The notes under the pieces are model-generated. The model searched no databases, had not been told where the DNA came from, and saw only the letters and a list, made by a program, of their open reading frames with translations. A DNA stretch of 64,000 nucleotides from UBA4720 sp038227135 (GTDB lineage: Bacteria > Gemmatimonadota > Gemmatimonadetes > Gemmatimonadales > Gemmatimonadaceae), in assembly GCA_038227135.1 (NCBI GenBank), contig JBBRQC010000001.1, positions 1-64,000 of the forward strand. The letters are read 5' to 3'. Every line of letters begins with the position of its first letter. Positions within the stretch are counted from its first letter, which is position 1. Positions 32,340-39,941 of the stretch are shown here, in pieces. The position numbers and the translations under genes are program-made.

Positions 32340-33029
32340 TTACTTGATGAGGTAGACGAGCGTGAAGATCACGATCCAGATGACGTCGACGAAGTGCCAG
32401 TACAGCGCGGCGATGTCCACCAGCAGTGAATCACGCGAGCCGAGCCCGCGGCGGTAGTCTATCGCGAGGAGCGTTACCAGCCACAGCACGCCCGCGGTAA
32501 CGTGCGCGCCGTGGAATCCGGTAAGCGTGAAGAACGAAGATCCAAAGAGATTCGTCCTGATCGTGAGTCCTTCGTGGACGAACGACGTGAACTCGAACGC
32601 CTGGAATCCAAGGAAGGTCGAGCCGGCGATGGCCGTCATCCACAGCCACAGCCTGGAATTGCCGAGTATCCGCTCGCCTCTCGTGCGCTTCGGCTTTTCC
32701 TTGTTCTGCACCGCGGCGAGAGCGAGCACCATGAACAGCGACGACATGAGAAGAACGAATGTCGACGCCGAGGTGACGGGGATGTTGAGAATGGGCTTGA
32801 GGACGTGGCCGGTGCTGGGGTCCGTCCACGACTCGTGCGGGAATGGGCCGACTACGCTTCGTCCCTTGTAGATCAGGTAGGTCGAGATGAGCGAGACGAA
32901 GAGCATGCACTCCGAGCCGATGAAGGCCCAGATCGCGACCTTGCGGTTGTCGATACCCAGCGTCGTGTAGTGATGGGCCGCCGGTGCTGAGGTGTGCACG
33001 ACGGTTCCGTGGGTTGCGGGCGCGCTCAT
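32340..33029 (-). CDS. ctaE: Cytochrome c oxidase subunit III
   Basis: 229 residues with five to six TM helices. The ends GFHGAHVTAGVLWLV and YWHFVDVIWIVIFTLVYL are the hallmark of subunit III (His and Glu near the proton entry side). WAFIGSECMLFVSLISTYL is the first conserved helix. The gene starts 3 bases after the ctaD stop. Confidence 0.95.
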   Translation of the reverse strand: MSAPATHGTVVHTSAPAAHHYTTLGIDNRKVAIWAFIGSECMLFVSLISTYLIYKGRSVVGPFPHESWTDPSTGHVLKPILNIPVTSASTFVLLMSSLFMVLALAAVQNKEKPKRTRGERILGNSRLWLWMTAIAGSTFLGFQAFEFTSFVHEGLTIRTNLFGSSFFTLTGFHGAHVTAGVLWLVTLLAIDYRRGLGSRDSLLVDIAALYWHFVDVIWIVIFTLVYLIK

Positions 33030-33032
33030 TTT

Positions 33033-34886
33033 CTAGTGGTGCTCCGGCTCGAGCGGGCTCAGGAGCCAGCTGTATAGTGAGAAAACCATGAGTCCCGCAC
33101 CCAGCGCGATCAGGAACGGCGAAGTCATGAGGCCGCAGAACATGATGATGAGGCCGAGGGCCACGAACAGCGGCTTGATCGTATTGTAAGGCATTACGAT
33201 CCCCAGCTCCGCCGCGGTCTTCCCTTCCTGCGAGTTGATGCGGGCGCTCTCGTGGTCGACTTCCTTTCCTTCCCAGAGCGGATATCTGCTCGTGACGGTC
33301 GGAATTCTGGCGAAGTTGTAATCCGGCGGCGGGCTGGGAATGCTCCACTCCAGCGTTCCGGCTCCCCACGGATTCGACCCGGCAATCTCGCCGCTCTTTC
33401 TGCTCTTGAAGAAATTGTAGATGAAGATCAGCATCGCGATCGGGAAGATCATCGCGCCGGCGGACGACATCGCGTTGAAGAGATCCCAGCCCTGTCCCGA
33501 GTCGTAGGTATAAATACGCCGCGGCATGCCGAGCATTCCCGAAAAGTGCATGGGGAAGAACGTGAGGTTCATAGCGATGAAGGTGAGCCAGAAATGAATC
33601 TTGCCCAGCCTCTCATCCAGCAGCCGTCCGGTGATCTTGGGAAAGTAGTGATAGATGCCGGCGAAGATTCCCATGATCGAGCCGCCGAACAACACGTAGT
33701 GGAAGTGGGCGACGATGAAATAGGTATCCGTCTGCTGCAAATCCGCGGGCGGAGATGCGTGCATGATACCCGAGATTCCGCCGATCGTGAACAATCCGAC
33801 GAGGCCGATTCCGAACAGCATGGACGTCGTGTAGCGGATGGCGCCCTGAGCCATCGTCGCGATCCAGTTGAAGATCTTCACACCCGTCGGAATGGCGATG
33901 AGCATCGTCGTCAGACCGAAGAACGTGTCGGCGATCGGACCCATGCCGACGGCGAACATGTGGTGCGCCCAGACTCCGAATCCAAGCGCGGCGATGAGGA
34001 TTCCCGAGTACACCATCACCGGATAGCCGAACAACGGCTTCTTCGAGTAGGTCGGGAGCACCTCGGACACGAGTCCGAACGCCGGAAGAACCAGGATGTA
34101 GACCTCCGGGTGTCCGAAGATCCAGAACAGGTGCTGCCAGAGCAGCGGATCAGCGCCCGCGCTCACGGTGTTGTAGAAATTCGTACCGAAGAAGCGATCG
34201 AAGAGCAGGAAGACGAGCGCGATCGTTATGACGGGGAAGGCGAGGACGAGGAGTATCTGCACTACGAACGCCATCCACGTGAACATCGGCATCCGCATGA
34301 GCGTCATACCGGGCGCGCGGAGGTTGATGATCGTTGTCAGGAAGTTGAACGCGGCGGCCAGGGACGAGACACCAAGGATCTGCAAGCCGATCACCCAGAA
34401 GTCGATGTTGATTCCGGGCGAATAAGGTTTGGTCGTCAGGGGGGCGTAACCGAACCAGCCGCCGTTGGGAGCGACCGCAAATAGAATCGGAACGGTGATG
34501 AAGATTCCGCCGAACAGATAGACCCAGTAGCTGAAAGCATTGAGGCGCGGAAACGCCACGTCGCGCGCGCCGATCTGAAGCGGAATGAGGAAATTGAAGA
34601 ACGCTGCCGAGAGCGGCATGATCGCGAGGAAGATCATGGTCGTCCCGTGCATCGTGAAGAGCTGGTTGTAGAACTCGGCCGAAACGAGGTGCTGATTGGG
34701 TGCACCGAGCTGGGCGCGCATGATGATGGCCTCGACGCCGCCGAACATGAAGAAGAAGAGCGCGGTGTAGAGGTAGAGAATGCCAATGCGCTTGTGGTCT
34801 ACGGTGCTGAGCCAGCTCCAGAGACCCGATTGTTCCCCCGAATATTCGCCGCCGTAGGCGGGGGTCGATATTGCAGTCGTTGCCAA
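33033..34886 (-). CDS. ctaD: Cytochrome c oxidase subunit I (A-type)
   Basis: 617-residue catalytic haem-copper subunit that reduces O2 to water and pumps protons. WQHLFWIFGHPEVYILVLPAFG contains the HPEVY motif with the Cu_B His-Tyr cross-link and the A1-type Glu; VWAHHMFAVGM holds two further Cu_B His ligands; VAHFHYVLFGG the haem ligands. A C-terminal extension of about 60 residues adds two TM helices, as in many caa3-type enzymes. Flanked by ctaC upstream and ctaE downstream in the same operon. Confidence 0.97.
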   Translation of the reverse strand: MATTAISTPAYGGEYSGEQSGLWSWLSTVDHKRIGILYLYTALFFFMFGGVEAIIMRAQLGAPNQHLVSAEFYNQLFTMHGTTMIFLAIMPLSAAFFNFLIPLQIGARDVAFPRLNAFSYWVYLFGGIFITVPILFAVAPNGGWFGYAPLTTKPYSPGINIDFWVIGLQILGVSSLAAAFNFLTTIINLRAPGMTLMRMPMFTWMAFVVQILLVLAFPVITIALVFLLFDRFFGTNFYNTVSAGADPLLWQHLFWIFGHPEVYILVLPAFGLVSEVLPTYSKKPLFGYPVMVYSGILIAALGFGVWAHHMFAVGMGPIADTFFGLTTMLIAIPTGVKIFNWIATMAQGAIRYTTSMLFGIGLVGLFTIGGISGIMHASPPADLQQTDTYFIVAHFHYVLFGGSIMGIFAGIYHYFPKITGRLLDERLGKIHFWLTFIAMNLTFFPMHFSGMLGMPRRIYTYDSGQGWDLFNAMSSAGAMIFPIAMLIFIYNFFKSRKSGEIAGSNPWGAGTLEWSIPSPPPDYNFARIPTVTSRYPLWEGKEVDHESARINSQEGKTAAELGIVMPYNTIKPLFVALGLIIMFCGLMTSPFLIALGAGLMVFSLYSWLLSPLEPEHH

Positions 34887-34899
34887 GTCCAGTCTCCGG

Positions 34900-36129
34900 T
34901 TACTTCAGTGCGGTTAGATAAGCGACGATATCGGCGATCTGCTGATCGGTGAGGCCGCCGGTTGCCGCTGTGACTTTCGCTTTGAGAACAGGGTCGTATT
35001 CATCCAGGCCGAGCGTCGGCATGATGACGTCGGGCTTCATCGCACGCGCGTTCTTGATCCAGAGCGCCATGTAGGCGGCAGCGTTGGGGTAACGGCCCGC
35101 CGCGAGCGTACTCCTCGAGCCGACGTGAGTGAGGTTCGGCCCCGTGATCCCCATCGCCGCCGGGTTGCCGGCGATCGAATGACAACCGATGCACGCGGAG
35201 CTCGAAAAGACCTGCTTTCCGCGCGCGGCACTGCCGGTCAGTCCAGTGGTGAAGTTGAGTCCGGACGGAATTGGCGCGTGTGGGACCGCGTAGTCAGGAA
35301 TCTTTTCGCGCGGAAAGATGTAGCCGGGGGCGACCCCACCGGATGTCGAGGCGAAGCTCGCCGCCGCTGGTGGCGTCGGACCAACCGCCCCAAAGTGCGC
35401 GGGCATCTTCTGTCCGGCGAGCCACGACGCGAACTGCTCCGGGGTCACCGTGAACACCCGGAACCGCATGTTCGCGTGAGAGCTGCCGCAGAACTCGACA
35501 CAGAATCCGTTCCAGACGCTGCTCGCGGTCGAGGAATCCGGAGTGTACCAGATGTAATTGGTGCGATTGGTGATGACGTCGCGTTTGCCGCCGAGCTGAG
35601 GAGTCCAGAACGAGTGGATGACGTCCGCGGACCGGAGACGGAAGTTCACCGTGCGTCCGGCTGGCAGATAGATCTCGTTCGCAGTCGTGACTCCGTACTC
35701 GGGATATCTGAATTCCCACCACCATTGGTGCCCGGTCACGTCGATGTTCAGTGAGCCCGGCGCAGCCTGAGCCTGGGTGATGAAGATCGTGCGAACGGTC
35801 GGCACCGCGATGAATACGAGAATCACCGCGGGGATCAACGTCCATGTGATCTCTAGCTTGGTGCTGCCGTGGGTCTGCGGCGGGGTTGGCTGATTCTCTC
35901 TGCGCCGGTACTTGATGACGACGAAGATGAGAGCGCCCTCGACCAAAACGAAGACGATGGTGCCGAGGAGAAGCAGCCGGTCCCATAGAAAATCGATCTC
36001 GCGCCCGAAGTCGGAGTGGGGAACGAGTGTGGTGTTGGGATGTGCTTCGTTGCAGGAAACAGCCGCGATGGCGAATGCGGCGAAGAACGCGTAGGATGCA
36101 AGCCGCCAAAGGCGGTCAGTACCTTTCAT
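34900..36129 (-). CDS. ctaC: Cytochrome c oxidase subunit II fused to cytochrome c (caa3 type)
   Basis: 409 residues. The N-terminus has a lipobox-like Cys26 (AAVSC), then two TM helices (about 55-74, 96-115). The Cu_A domain retains His172, Cys210, Glu212, Cys214, His218 and Met221 (FCVEFCGSSHANM). The C-terminus is a class I cytochrome c with CIGCH at 313-317 and the axial Met370 (VIMPTLG). The fusion lets the oxidase take electrons directly from the bc1 or alternative complex III side. It heads the operon. A 219-base divergent region separates it from the asparaginase gene. Confidence 0.96.
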   Translation of the reverse strand: MKGTDRLWRLASYAFFAAFAIAAVSCNEAHPNTTLVPHSDFGREIDFLWDRLLLLGTIVFVLVEGALIFVVIKYRRRENQPTPPQTHGSTKLEITWTLIPAVILVFIAVPTVRTIFITQAQAAPGSLNIDVTGHQWWWEFRYPEYGVTTANEIYLPAGRTVNFRLRSADVIHSFWTPQLGGKRDVITNRTNYIWYTPDSSTASSVWNGFCVEFCGSSHANMRFRVFTVTPEQFASWLAGQKMPAHFGAVGPTPPAAASFASTSGGVAPGYIFPREKIPDYAVPHAPIPSGLNFTTGLTGSAARGKQVFSSSACIGCHSIAGNPAAMGITGPNLTHVGSRSTLAAGRYPNAAAYMALWIKNARAMKPDVIMPTLGLDEYDPVLKAKVTAATGGLTDQQIADIVAYLTALK

Positions 36130-36348
36130 GCGAAGGAAATCCTGTGCTCGTCGTTGGAAAGCGTCTCACCTTCGCCGGGTGAAACACCGTGCGGAATCTT
36201 CATGGTGAAGCACGTACAAACTAACTCTGGAGGGGTGGTAGTGGGAGGGCAGTTCATGCGTAGCGGGAAGCCGTGCTCGACCCATACCTTATTGAAGGCG
36301 ACCGCCCGCCGCTCACGAGGACACAGAAACTCCCTCCATCCGACCCAC
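36130..36348. promoter_or_regulatory. Divergent promoter region of ctaC and the isoaspartyl peptidase
   Basis: 219 bases. On the minus strand a frame ends exactly on the ctaC start (GCATGA overlap) and could encode a leader peptide of 25 to 74 residues, but it has no ribosome site or recognisable motif. GGAGGGGTGG (36231-36240) is purine-rich. No strong promoter match seen. Confidence 0.35.
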
Positions 36349-37377
36349 ATGCCGCGATCTGCTCACCGTCTGGCCGCATGCGCAGCTCTGCTCGCTTCAC
36401 TCGCCCTTCCCGCGGGCACCCGCTCACAATCGGTGGCAGCCACGCCCGCTTTTGCGATGGTCATCCATGGGGGCGCTGGAACGATTCTGCGCCAGAACAT
36501 GACGCCCGCGATGGAGAAGGCGTACATCGATACGCTGACGATCGCGCTTCGGGCGGGATATCAGATTCTCTCGCGCGGCGGCAGCAGTCTCGATGCGATC
36601 GAAGCGACAATCAGAGTGATGGAGGACTCTCCGCTCTTCAACGCGGGTAAGGGAGCGGTGTTCACCGCGAACGGTGTCAACGAGCTCGACGCGTCCATTA
36701 TGGATGGCAGGACCCTCGGCGCCGGCGCCGTTGCGGCTGTCGAGCACGTCAGGAATCCGATTTCGCTCGCGCGCCTGGTGATGGAGAAATCTCCGCACGT
36801 CATGATGGTGGGATCCGGCGCCGAGGAATTCGCAAAATCACAGGGAGTCAAGCTCGTTCCTCCGTACTATTTCTGGACCGAGCGCCGCTGGAAGGAGTAC
36901 GAGGCGGACAAAGCCAAAGCGGATAGCGGGAAGACGGGCACCGTGTACGGATCTGAAGGACACTTCGGCACTGTCGGCGCAGTTGCTCTCGACAGGGCAG
37001 GCAATCTCGCCGCGGGAACATCGACCGGCGGCACCGACATGAAGCGCTACGGCCGCGTCGGAGATTCACCGATCATCGGAGCGGGGACTTACGCCAACAA
37101 TCTGAGCTGCGCCGTGTCGGGGACGGGCGATGGCGAGTACTTCATCCGGAACAACGTCGCCGCCGACATCTGCGCCCGCGTGCGGTACACCGGCGTCTCG
37201 GTCCAGCGCGCCGCGGACGATGTCGTGATGAAAGAACTCGTCGAGCAGCATGGTGGTGGCGGCGTAATCGCCATGGACGCCAGGGGCAACATCGCCACAT
37301 CGTTCAACACACCGGGCATGTATCGCGGCTGGGTCACCAGCGACGGCAGGATCACCGTGAAGATCTACAAAGACTAA
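36349..37377 (+). CDS. Exported isoaspartyl peptidase / L-asparaginase (Ntn-hydrolase)
   Basis: 342 residues from ATG 36349; longer frames only add shadow sequence. Sec signal peptide (AACAALLASLALPAGTRSQS). Plant-type asparaginase fold: FAMVIHGGAGTILRQNM at the N-terminus, NAGKGAVFTANGVNELDASIMDG, and the self-cleavage site HFGT with nucleophile Thr208 (GHFGTVGAVALD), then GTSTGGTDMKRYGRVGDSPIIGAG. The precursor cuts itself before Thr208 into alpha and beta chains. It removes isoaspartyl residues from peptides or hydrolyses asparagine, in the periplasm. A second Ntn-hydrolase gene follows 10 bases later. Confidence 0.92.
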   Translation: MPRSAHRLAACAALLASLALPAGTRSQSVAATPAFAMVIHGGAGTILRQNMTPAMEKAYIDTLTIALRAGYQILSRGGSSLDAIEATIRVMEDSPLFNAGKGAVFTANGVNELDASIMDGRTLGAGAVAAVEHVRNPISLARLVMEKSPHVMMVGSGAEEFAKSQGVKLVPPYYFWTERRWKEYEADKAKADSGKTGTVYGSEGHFGTVGAVALDRAGNLAAGTSTGGTDMKRYGRVGDSPIIGAGTYANNLSCAVSGTGDGEYFIRNNVAADICARVRYTGVSVQRAADDVVMKELVEQHGGGGVIAMDARGNIATSFNTPGMYRGWVTSDGRITVKIYKD

Positions 37378-37387
37378 CCGGGGCCAA

Positions 37388-38512
37388 ATGGAAATCTCGA
37401 GACGGAAATTCATCGGCGTAGGCGCCGCCGCCGCTGCATCGCTCACCCTCGATCGCAGTGCAAGAGCCGATGTGCTGAGTGGCGTACCGGCGGCCCGAGT
37501 GGCCGCGCGCCCGGTCGTAATCGCCTCCGCGAACGGTATTCGCGGCGTTGCGCGCGCCTACGACATGATCACTCGCCAGAACGGCGACACCCTCGACGCG
37601 ATCATCGCCGGCGTGAACATCCAGGAGCTCGACCCCGATGATCAGTCGGTCGGACTGGGCGGGCTTCCGAACGAGGAAGGGGTGGTGCAGCTCGATGCGT
37701 CCTGCATGCACGGGCCGACAAAGCGCGCGGGGGCGGTTGGCGCACTGGAGGACATCGCGACGCCATCGCTCGTCGCGAAAGCGGTGATGGACCACACGGA
37801 TCACATCATGCTGGTCGGAGCCGGCGCGAAAAAATTCGCGCTGGAGATGGGCTTCAGGGAACAGAACCTTCTCACCGAGAAGAGCAGAAGGGACTGGCTG
37901 CGCTGGAAGGCGTGCCTCAATCCGGCCGACGCCTGGCTCGACGCACGAAGCGACAGCGTGGCCCCGCCACCTACCGCCAGCGTTCCGTTCGATGACCCGC
38001 TTCATGTGAAGTTCACGACTGGCACCATCAACATGAACGCCGTGAATGCGGCTGGAGATCTATCGTCTGTTACCACGACCAGCGGACTGTCCTGGAAAGT
38101 GCCGGGAAGGGTCGGGGATTCGCCGATCATCGGCGCGGGGCAGTACTGCGACAACAGCGTGGGCGCCGCCGGATCCACCGGTCGCGGCGAAGCCAATATC
38201 AAAACGTGCGGGGCGTTTCTGATCGTCGAGTTCATGCGCCAGGGCATATCGCCCGACGAGGCGTGCATGAAGACGATCGAGCGGGTGATCGCGATGACGG
38301 AGCGGCGACTCCTCGACGGACGCGGACGGCCGTTATTCGATTTGCAGTTCTACGCGCTGGCCAAGGATGGCCGGTTCGGATCCGCCACGGCCTACGAAGG
38401 CGCTAGTTTCTCCGTCGCCGATTCTCAGGGAGCGCGGCTGCTTCCCATGCCGTTCAGGTTCAGCCGAGCGGAGAGGCCTCAGATGCCCGAGGTCAGGTGC
38501 CGCCGAGCTTGA
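37388..38512 (+). CDS. Exported glycosylasparaginase-like Ntn-hydrolase (Tat signal)
   Basis: 374 residues. The N-terminus MEISRRKFIGVGAAAAASL is a twin-arginine signal. The core matches the aspartylglucosaminidase branch: DTLDAIIAGVNIQELDPDDQ, LGGLPNEEGVVQLDASCMHG, then the autocleavage site GTINMNAV with Thr213 as nucleophile, and WKVPGRVGDSPIIGAG. It should cleave the GlcNAc-Asn bond or related beta-aspartyl amides. Its Tat route, against the Sec route of the neighbour, implies folding, possibly autoprocessing, in the cytoplasm before export. Ends 20 bases inside the convergent chemoreceptor gene. Confidence 0.9.
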   Translation: MEISRRKFIGVGAAAAASLTLDRSARADVLSGVPAARVAARPVVIASANGIRGVARAYDMITRQNGDTLDAIIAGVNIQELDPDDQSVGLGGLPNEEGVVQLDASCMHGPTKRAGAVGALEDIATPSLVAKAVMDHTDHIMLVGAGAKKFALEMGFREQNLLTEKSRRDWLRWKACLNPADAWLDARSDSVAPPPTASVPFDDPLHVKFTTGTINMNAVNAAGDLSSVTTTSGLSWKVPGRVGDSPIIGAGQYCDNSVGAAGSTGRGEANIKTCGAFLIVEFMRQGISPDEACMKTIERVIAMTERRLLDGRGRPLFDLQFYALAKDGRFGSATAYEGASFSVADSQGARLLPMPFRFSRAERPQMPEVRCRRA

Positions 38513-39866
38513 ACGTGTTGACGAGCTGAGAAATACGCGATGAGGCTTCGGTGAGCGAGGCCGCCGCGGACGCGATCTCGCCGATGTGCCGGCTCTGCTC
38601 TTCGCTCGATACCGCAACGTGCTGAACCGCCCGCGAGAACGCCGTCGTCCCCTGGGAGAGATTTGCGAGCCGCTGTGTCATTCCCGTTATCAGCTCGCCT
38701 GACTCACGAACGGCGGTAGCCATCCGCCCGCTCAAGTCTTCCCCTTCGACGGTCCCTTCTTCGACCCGCGCCAGCGAATGGCGGGCGGCGCGGGTGGATT
38801 CCAGGACCTGTTCCACCGTCGAGACCGTGCGATGCGTCGACTCCCGCGAATGCTTGATGCTGTCCATCATCTCCTGGACGAGGGAAGTGGTCCGCTGCGC
38901 TGCCTCCGCGGAGCTGGCGGCAAGACGGCGGACTTCGGTGGCAACGACAGCGAAGCCATGCCCGTGCTCGCCCGCCCGCGCCGCTTCCATGGCGGCGTTG
39001 AGTGCAAGGAGCTTGGACTGACGCGAGATCTTCTGAACGAGAATGAGGAACGCCCGGATCTCGTCCGCAGCGGCCGACATTGCGTCGATTCCCTCCGCGC
39101 TCTCGAGCGCGTCTGACGCCAGGGATTGGAGCGACGTCGCCGTGCGCTCGAGCCGGACGCGGTTGTCGTGCGCGAGCTGCCGGAGTGCCTTGTCGCGGCG
39201 AAGTCCTTCCTGTGCCGCCTCGCTCATGTTGGCGGTGAGCTGGACCAGTCGGCTCGCTTCGCCGGTCAGCTCCCTGATGGTCCGCTCGCGCGTCGAGGCG
39301 TCCTGGCTCAGCACGTTCGATGTTGCGGCGCCTTCGCGCGCCGATGCGGCGGCGGCCTGGGAAGCGATGGCGATTTGTCCCGCGAGCTGGTCGGTGTCGT
39401 GGGCCGACGTCCGCATTTTGCCGGTCACGCTTCTCAGCTCGGTGAGCATAGTCATCGTCGATCTCGTGAGACGGTCGACGGACAGGTTCGATGCGGTCGG
39501 CTTATAAACGCTCGATAGATCGCCCTTGGCGATTGCTTCGTGCGTGCGGGCCAGCTCGGCCGCGGGGCCGCTGACGTGCTGCCTGACGAAGATCATGGCG
39601 GCGAGAGATGTGGCTGCGAGGGCGACCGTGATCCAGAGGAACGCGATGACCAGCGCCACTACCACTCCGTCAACGGAAAGAACGTCGCGAAGAATTTCTT
39701 CGGGGATCAGGTGATAGATCTGCCAAGTGATCGCCACCAGTCCGACGAGGAACACCGATCCGAACAGCAGGCTCGCCCTGAGCGCGCGCCGCTGCAGCGC
39801 GCTGAACACAGGCTTGAGAAAGCCCGAGGCGGAACGGGGTACGATTGGAAGGGGCGATGCAGTCAT
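38493..39866 (-). CDS. Methyl-accepting chemotaxis-type signalling protein
   Basis: 457 residues with two TM helices (about 32-50 and 66-92), only about 15 residues apart on the outside, so there is no periplasmic ligand domain. HAMP-like region 93-145, then a long coiled coil whose hairpin tip is the conserved SKLLALNAAMEAARAGEHGHGFAVVATEVRRLA. The tip binds CheA/CheW. It probably senses a membrane or internal cue. No other che genes are in the window. Convergent 20-base overlap with the glycosylasparaginase gene. Confidence 0.92.
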   Translation of the reverse strand: MTASPLPIVPRSASGFLKPVFSALQRRALRASLLFGSVFLVGLVAITWQIYHLIPEEILRDVLSVDGVVVALVIAFLWITVALAATSLAAMIFVRQHVSGPAAELARTHEAIAKGDLSSVYKPTASNLSVDRLTRSTMTMLTELRSVTGKMRTSAHDTDQLAGQIAIASQAAAASAREGAATSNVLSQDASTRERTIRELTGEASRLVQLTANMSEAAQEGLRRDKALRQLAHDNRVRLERTATSLQSLASDALESAEGIDAMSAAADEIRAFLILVQKISRQSKLLALNAAMEAARAGEHGHGFAVVATEVRRLAASSAEAAQRTTSLVQEMMDSIKHSRESTHRTVSTVEQVLESTRAARHSLARVEEGTVEGEDLSGRMATAVRESGELITGMTQRLANLSQGTTAFSRAVQHVAVSSEEQSRHIGEIASAAASLTEASSRISQLVNTFKLGGT

Positions 39867-39941
39867 TTGGACAGCGATTGTGAGACTACTCTGCGCTGCG
39901 ACGACAGATGAAACTGTGCCGCTGAGCTACTAGCTTTACAC

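Noticed and set aside
33252..34484. 410-codon plus-strand frame opposite ctaD
   Set aside because: Shadow of the oxidase subunit I gene.
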